64,000 nt of DNA from Streptomyces sp. NBC_01446 (lineage in GTDB: Bacteria > Actinomycetota > Actinomycetes > Streptomycetales > Streptomycetaceae), in contig NZ_JAPEPO010000002.1 of NCBI RefSeq assembly GCF_026340095.1, positions 496,001 to 560,000 of the forward strand, written 5' to 3'. The notes under the pieces are model-generated. The model was given only the letters and a program-made list of their open reading frames with translations. It searched no databases and was not told the DNA's origin. Both the position numbers and the translations under genes were made by a program. Position 1 is the first letter of the stretch, and each line of letters opens with the position of its first letter. Shown one piece after another: positions 59,432-64,000 of the stretch.

Positions 59432-61666
59432 TCACGTGCCGGGGCGGTACCTCCGCTCGACGTGGCCTTTGAGGTCCTCTGGATAGAAGTAGACGGGCCG
59501 CAGGGCGCCCCGCGCATAGCGTTCGGCCTGGTCGCCGAAGTGGGGCGAGTCCGGGTGTCCGCTCACTCCGCCCGCCGTCACCGCCCAGGCGCGCAGTCGT
59601 GGCCCGAACTCCACGACCGCCACGAAACTGTTGCCACTGGTGCCGTAGTAACGCTTGGTTCCCGGGTAGGCCATCGCGCCGAACGAGGCGAGCGAGCCCC
59701 AGCGCGAGGAGGTGAAGGGCACCGGGATGCTGGGCTTGTCGTCGCTGAACTCCTGAACGATCGCACCGTCGTTGCGCTGGTAGCGATTGATGTCACCCCA
59801 CGGCACCTGCCAGCCGCCGAAGTCCCGCTGCAGCCGCTGTACCGCCGTCTCGAGCGCGCCGAGCTTCTGCGCGTCCGTGGCGCGGTCGGCGATGTAGTCC
59901 CATACCGACATTCCGGCGTCTGCGGCCGCCTGGGTCGTGAGTGCCCACATGTCCTCGCCCCAGAACACGGCTACTGAGGTCGCGGTCGAGTCCGCGGACC
60001 ACCGGAGGTCCCAGTCGCGCAGCAGGCCGATCGGGCCGGCCAGCTTCTTCTTCTGCCCGTTCCCCTCGGACAGTTGGTCCCATGCCGCCACGAGCCCCGG
60101 CAGCAGCCGCGCGAAGGCGGTGAGATACGGGTCGAACGCGGCCTCGATCAGCGTCTGCGGGGTGAAGTCGTTGCGCGCGGTCAGTACCCGGATGGCATGC
60201 GGCCCGCGCGGGTTCTCGCCGAACCGGTCGAAGTAGCGCGGATAGTCGGCCTTGTGGGGGCTGTCCGCGCCGGCGGCGGTCCAGGGCCAGTTGTTGGTGT
60301 TGAACGCCCAGCCGTTCTTCGGGTTCACGGCCTGCGGCATGCTGTCCAAGGTGTGCAGGCCATGCCAGTCGGTCGCCGGGTCACTGCCGTCGACGGCCTG
60401 GAGATAGTCGAAACGGTTGTCCCTCACCGGCATGAACTGCGGCATCAGGAAGGCGATCTCGCCCTTCGAGTCCGCGAAGAGCGTGTTGTTCGAGCTGTTC
60501 GCCTTCAGGCCCGCGACCTTGAGATAGCCGGCATAGTCCCGCGTCGTGGTGCGCAGGTAGCTCTGCTGGAGGGCCTCGACGGGCTTGTTCATCAGCGCAC
60601 ACGCGATCCACTTGCCGTCCGTCTCGCGCACGATCGGGCCGTGGTGCGTCGCGTACGTCGTGAAGGTGCGCTCCTTCTGCCCGCCGTCATCGGTACGGAA
60701 GGAGAGCGTGACCTTCTTCGTCGTGACGGGGCGCAGTTCGTCGCCGTAACGGTAGGAGCGGGCACCGTCGGCCCCTGTCACGATCGTCTCGGCGAACTCG
60801 TCGATGTTGTCGACACCGCTCGTCGTGTGCATCCAGCCCGTGTCCGCGTTGAAGCCCTGGTAGATGAAGAACTGCCCCCAGGTGGCGGCACCGTAGGCGT
60901 TGAGTCCCTCGCGGCTCGTCACATGCTGTTCCGCGCGGAAGAAGAAGCTGGTGTGCGGGTTGATCAGCAGCAGTGCGTGGCCGTCCCGCGTGTGGCTGGG
61001 TGCGATCGCGAAGCCGTTGGACCCCGTGGGTTCGCGCTGCACGAGGCCGCGCTCCTCGTCGGTCATCGGTACGTCGCTCTTGTCGTAGAACGCTTCGAGC
61101 TGGGTGAGCAGCACCGATTCGATGTCGCCGCCGATGCTGCCTTCGGAGAAGCTGAGCGGCATCCACGGCTCGAACCGGTCGAGCACCCGCGGGCGCACCT
61201 CGGGGTGTGTCGCGAGGTAGTGGTTGAGTCCGTCCGCCCAGGCCCGCATCAACGCGCGCAGCCACGCCGGACACTTCGCGTAGTTCTTCTTCAGCTCCTC
61301 CGGGTCGAGGAACAGCCGCTGGCGCAGGTCCTGCCATATCGCGCTCTCGCCCTCGGCCTCGGCGAGACGGCCCATGGCGACGAGGTAGTTCTGCTCGATC
61401 CGGTTGAAGTCGTCCTCTGCCTGGGCGTACATCATCCCGAACACCGCGTCGGCATCGGTCTCGCCCACGATGTGGGGAACACCCCAGTCGTCCCGCGTGA
61501 TCGTGACCCGTTCGGCGTGTCGGCCCCTGCGGGCCTCGTCGGGCAGTGCCTGCGCCGGCAGCGCGAACGCGGCACCGGTCTGCAGCCCCGCCGCGGCAAC
61601 GGCCAGCCCGGCCGCTCCACCCAGAACGCGACGCCGGCTCACCCCGGGGTTCTGCGCATGGCTCAT
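59432..61666 (-). CDS. Penicillin-acylase-family Ntn hydrolase, Tat-exported
   Basis: A 744-residue enzyme. The Tat signal SRRRVLGGAAGLAVAAAG is at residues 9-27. VTITRDDWGVPHIVGETDAD opens the alpha part, and the Gly-Ser autoprocessing site with the catalytic Ser is EPTGSNGFAIAPSHTRDGHA. Further family segments are NADTGWMHTTSGVDNID and NNWPWTAAGADSPHKADYPR. Members cleave penicillins, acyl-homoserine lactones, N-acyl lipids or related amides; the substrate here is unknown. ATG 61666 has GGAG about 6 nt upstream. Confidence 0.9.
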   Translation of the reverse strand: MSHAQNPGVSRRRVLGGAAGLAVAAAGLQTGAAFALPAQALPDEARRGRHAERVTITRDDWGVPHIVGETDADAVFGMMYAQAEDDFNRIEQNYLVAMGRLAEAEGESAIWQDLRQRLFLDPEELKKNYAKCPAWLRALMRAWADGLNHYLATHPEVRPRVLDRFEPWMPLSFSEGSIGGDIESVLLTQLEAFYDKSDVPMTDEERGLVQREPTGSNGFAIAPSHTRDGHALLLINPHTSFFFRAEQHVTSREGLNAYGAATWGQFFIYQGFNADTGWMHTTSGVDNIDEFAETIVTGADGARSYRYGDELRPVTTKKVTLSFRTDDGGQKERTFTTYATHHGPIVRETDGKWIACALMNKPVEALQQSYLRTTTRDYAGYLKVAGLKANSSNNTLFADSKGEIAFLMPQFMPVRDNRFDYLQAVDGSDPATDWHGLHTLDSMPQAVNPKNGWAFNTNNWPWTAAGADSPHKADYPRYFDRFGENPRGPHAIRVLTARNDFTPQTLIEAAFDPYLTAFARLLPGLVAAWDQLSEGNGQKKKLAGPIGLLRDWDLRWSADSTATSVAVFWGEDMWALTTQAAADAGMSVWDYIADRATDAQKLGALETAVQRLQRDFGGWQVPWGDINRYQRNDGAIVQEFSDDKPSIPVPFTSSRWGSLASFGAMAYPGTKRYYGTSGNSFVAVVEFGPRLRAWAVTAGGVSGHPDSPHFGDQAERYARGALRPVYFYPEDLKGHVERRYRPGT

Positions 61667-62067
61667 GAGTTGCTCCACTCTCCTTCGAGGATCAGGGGAT
61701 CGTTCGGCTTCGCCCGGTGTGGTGAGCGGTGGTCCGCGTGCCGGCCCCTTGGCGCTCTGCCCGCCCGATTCGGCGCTCCCGTCGCCCTTGGCCCTTCGCC
61801 CGTGGGACCCCAACGCGATGACGCCCTCGGTCATCACCCTGATCGTCACCCCCACCGCGCAGCCGGCAACCACGACCGAGGTGACCATCCGGACGGCACA
61901 CGCACGTTCCGGTGATCACCTACGCGGACAGTCCTATCCAGGAAGCAGCGCCCTGACAAGCCCTCACCCCACTGCAATCGGAAGTACTTCGTCCGGTGAC
62001 GAGCGGCTGTCCCACCTGCGCGGCTGCCGGCTGATGCCCAATGTGACGGGCTGTCACCAGGAGGGGA
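61667..62067. other. Intergenic stretch without a recognisable gene
   Basis: Upstream of the acylase gene; the acylase frame is open to 61888 but has no signal-peptide logic before 61666. Nothing else recognised. Confidence 0.4.
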
Positions 62068-62262
62068 TCAACATCCCTGCTCGGGACGTTCGTCGGCCAC
62101 TTCCTCAGGCAGTTCCAAAGAGAACCGCATGGTGTCCTTGCACCGGCAGCGGCGGTGGACGCGGTGTACGTGCCCGTCCGTCAGCCGTGTCACCACCACA
62201 GCCACTCGGCGAACGCCGTCAGTCACCGTCATCGGGACATGCAGCTGATGCCGATCCTCCAC
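62068..62262 (-). CDS. Hypothetical small protein
   Basis: A 64-residue frame from GTG 62262 (or 54 residues from ATG 62232), 44 bp after the ComB-like gene on the same strand. It contains GVRRVAVVVTRLTDGHVHRV and SLELPEEVADE. GC usage is acceptable, but there is no clear ribosome binding site and no known domain, so it may not be real. Confidence 0.3.
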   Translation of the reverse strand: MEDRHQLHVPMTVTDGVRRVAVVVTRLTDGHVHRVHRRCRCKDTMRFSLELPEEVADERPEQGC

Positions 62263-62306
62263 CGGAGGCCGGCTCTCGCACGGCGAGAGTCCGACCTCAC
62301 GAGCGA

Positions 62307-63008
62307 TCAGCTCGAAGCCTCGTCGGTCAGCGAAGACCCGGCTGCCGCACGGAGGACCATGAGCGATTCGTCCAAGGTCGCCACCATGGCAAAGGGGAAC
62401 CGGTCGAGCTCCAGACAGAGTTCGACGTCATCAGAATGGACTCCTTGACGCACACCCTCCGCCAGCTCGGCGGCGGCGCGCGACTCACCGGCACGGCGCA
62501 GGAACCCAGTTGCGTCCGTCGCAGCCTCGGTGGCTCTCCGAGCGATGTATTGAGCACACGCCAGATCTTCATCGGCCTGCCCGTCCTCGCCGGTGACGAC
62601 GAACGTGACACTGTCACTCTTGTTCGTCCGCAAGAGCCGAGCAGTTGCCTCCGCCACCACGAAGCTGGCGCACAGCACCAGCGACGCCTCCTTGACCGCG
62701 AGGGCGCCGACCGTCCCTGCCGTGGTCTTCTGCACAACGGTCCGTCCGCCAAGGTCAATAGACCGCATCAGGCCCGGCGAGTTGACGGTGTCGAACCCGG
62801 GCGCGGGCGGACCGTCCTTGAGCGCCACCCAATCCGGGTGGCGAGCTTTGAGCGCGAGGGCTTCGTCCAGCGACGCAGCAAGAACGATCTTTTCCGCCCC
62901 CTGGGCGAAGGCCCAGGCAGCCACTGTGAAAGCACGCATGACGTCGACAACGACCGCCACGGACGGGGCTTCGACCAGCTCAGTGATGCCAAGGAAACGA
63001 GCGTTCAT
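62307..63008 (-). CDS. ComB family, 2-phosphosulfolactate phosphatase-like
   Basis: A 233-residue protein. VVVDVMRAFTVAAWAFAQGA, LKDGPPAPGFDTVNSPG, TVVQKTTAGTVGAL and ASFVVAEATARLL match the ComB family, whose founding member hydrolyses phosphosulfolactate in coenzyme M synthesis. Actinomycetes lack that pathway, so the substrate must differ. The motif DVMRAF and the TTAGT segment form the active site in ComB. Start ATG 63008. Confidence 0.8.
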   Translation of the reverse strand: MNARFLGITELVEAPSVAVVVDVMRAFTVAAWAFAQGAEKIVLAASLDEALALKARHPDWVALKDGPPAPGFDTVNSPGLMRSIDLGGRTVVQKTTAGTVGALAVKEASLVLCASFVVAEATARLLRTNKSDSVTFVVTGEDGQADEDLACAQYIARRATEAATDATGFLRRAGESRAAAELAEGVRQGVHSDDVELCLELDRFPFAMVATLDESLMVLRAAAGSSLTDEASS

Positions 63009-63361
63009 CCGGTCATGATCGCGTATGCCCGACCCGAAGCACCCGGGCAGTGATACGCATCACGTCACCGGTCTCGGAATGCGGCACCTCCGGCCGACTG
63101 CGTCGCGAAAGCAGTGCGCAACGACACGCCTGCTCAATCGCCGAGTGGGATGCGGCGATTCGGTGCGGCCACCGTGTCGGCATGTCGACGCCGTTCACCG
63201 GTCCCCGTCTCTGCGCGGCCATCGCCGGTCACCCGGCCTACAGCGACACGACTCTCGAAACCGCCGCCGACTCCTGTCGCCTCGCCAACAGCCGGGCTCG
63301 GGCCGGGGATTCCGCCGCGGCCTGGTGACATCTGCCGTCCCAGGCCGGACAGTGGCATCAC
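63009..63361. other. Intergenic stretch, one short open frame
   Basis: A 48-codon frame (63182-63328, plus) reads STPFTGPRLCAAIAGHPAYS and ends AAAW. It has no recognisable domain and may be chance. Confidence 0.35.
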
Positions 63362-64000
63362 CTACTCGGCGGCGCGGGCCACAAGCAGCGGCTGGAAGAA
63401 CCCCGTCTCCTCCGGCATCCGCCACCCGACGTCGACGAACCCGGCCTCAGCTGCGAGACCGGCCAGCCGGTCCCGGCCCAGCGCCCAGTAAGTGGTCCGG
63501 CGGACCTTGACGCGCCAGTCCCCAGCTGCCTCAAAGAGTTGGAAGTGCTCCAGGTCGTAGTGCTCGCCGTCGTCATGCCAGTGCCAGAGCTGGAAGGTGA
63601 CGGTACGTTCTCCATCGTCAGCACCGTCGCCGATCCCCTGAACTTGTGGAGGCGTCGAAGCCGGGCGGTCACGCAGCAGGTCGTCATAGGGGCGTGTGCT
63701 GACCAGCAGTAGGCCGCGGGGGCGCAGCACACGGCGCATCTCGGCCAGGGCGGCGAGCGCATCCTGTTCTGTCAGCAGGTGAGGCAGAGAATTGTCAGCG
63801 CACACGACGGCGTCGAAGCGACCATCGATAAACGGAAGGCTTCGCATATCAGCGGCGGCCGTGCAAAGGCTCAGGCCCCGGCGAGCGGCCTCACGGGCAG
63901 CGCGAACGGCGGCCCGGGGGCTGAGATCGGTCCCGGTGACGCAGTGCCCGCGCAGCGCCAGGCCGATGGCCTGCGTTCCGATCCCGCAGGAACAGTCGAG
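63362..64000 (-). CDS. Class I SAM-dependent methyltransferase (5' end outside window)
   Basis: At least 212 residues, continuing beyond the right edge. Motif I is LDCSCGIGTQAIGLAL, the acidic end of strand 2 is VTGTDLSPRA, motif II ADMRSLPFIDGRFDAVVCAD and motif III EMRRVLRPRGLLLVST. The C-terminal half has a beta-rich insertion (VTFQLWHWHDDGEHYDLEHF). Substrate unknown. The start codon is not in the window. Confidence 0.85.
   Translation of the reverse strand, partial: LDCSCGIGTQAIGLALRGHCVTGTDLSPRAAVRAAREAARRGLSLCTAAADMRSLPFIDGRFDAVVCADNSLPHLLTEQDALAALAEMRRVLRPRGLLLVSTRPYDDLLRDRPASTPPQVQGIGDGADDGERTVTFQLWHWHDDGEHYDLEHFQLFEAAGDWRVKVRRTTYWALGRDRLAGLAAEAGFVDVGWRMPEETGFFQPLLVARAAE

Noticed and set aside
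60074..61915. 613-codon plus-strand frame
   Set aside because: Antisense to the penicillin-acylase-family gene and without recognisable motifs.

Overview
The window reads as a Streptomyces-type actinomycete chromosome. Base composition is high-GC with strongly GC-ending codons, GTG and TTG starts are frequent, and many families are typical of the genus: RppA plus a CYP158-like P450, stand-alone SpoIIE phosphatases, SigB-type sigma factors, DUF6131, CsbD, DUF4383 and LitR/LitS. The mix of intact small operons, decayed genes and transposons suggests an accessory or chromosome-arm region rather than a conserved core.

Layout. 1-2.4 kb: a coupled trio of a HemK2-type methyltransferase, a CDGSH protein and a haem-oxygenase-like iron protein. 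2.5-8.9 kb: a HAD hydrolase, small stress and membrane proteins (SAP-like, DUF6131, YidB-like, CsbD) and a GAF-SpoIIE phosphatase, with relics of a sigma factor between them. 9.0-11.1 kb: an IS200/IS605 element (dead TnpA, intact TnpB) sitting inside a 41-codon membrane-protein gene that can be rebuilt in frame. 12.4-18.7 kb: three COG4705-type membrane proteins and a two-component system. 11-bp-spaced direct repeats lie in the membrane-gene promoters, and a second TnpB element has landed between the response-regulator and kinase genes. 19-20.9 kb: a decayed efflux pump with its regulator. 20.8-31.4 kb: a stress-signalling block of two very large SpoIIE phosphatases, a SigB-like sigma factor, a lone DUF3662 protein, two HATPase (anti-sigma-like) proteins and a PRC-barrel protein.

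33-42.4 kb: a light-response block of LitR-like MerR regulator, zinc-finger anti-sigma-like protein, ECF sigma factor, FAD oxidoreductase, SDR-DUF2867 protein and CPD photolyase. It carries a 631-bp IS5-type remnant inserted exactly in overlapping stop codons, and a roughly 365-bp micro-inversion that scrambles a second photolyase and an MMPL transporter. 42.7-49 kb: a secreted S33 peptidase, then an arsenic operon (arsR-acr3-arsC, with an ArsI/CadI gene divergent). The last gene of that operon, an arsN-like acetyltransferase, was cut near its start by a third TnpB element.

50-55 kb: a LacI regulator and a nucleobase permease-amidohydrolase-TauE operon with two abutting palindromic operators. 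55.6-58.3 kb: rppA (tetrahydroxynaphthalene synthase) and a P450 separated by a strong terminator. 59-64 kb: a Tat-exported penicillin-acylase-family enzyme, a ComB-family protein, and a methyltransferase running off the right edge. No rRNA, tRNA or CRISPR array was recognised. Identifications come from reading motifs; no database search was possible.
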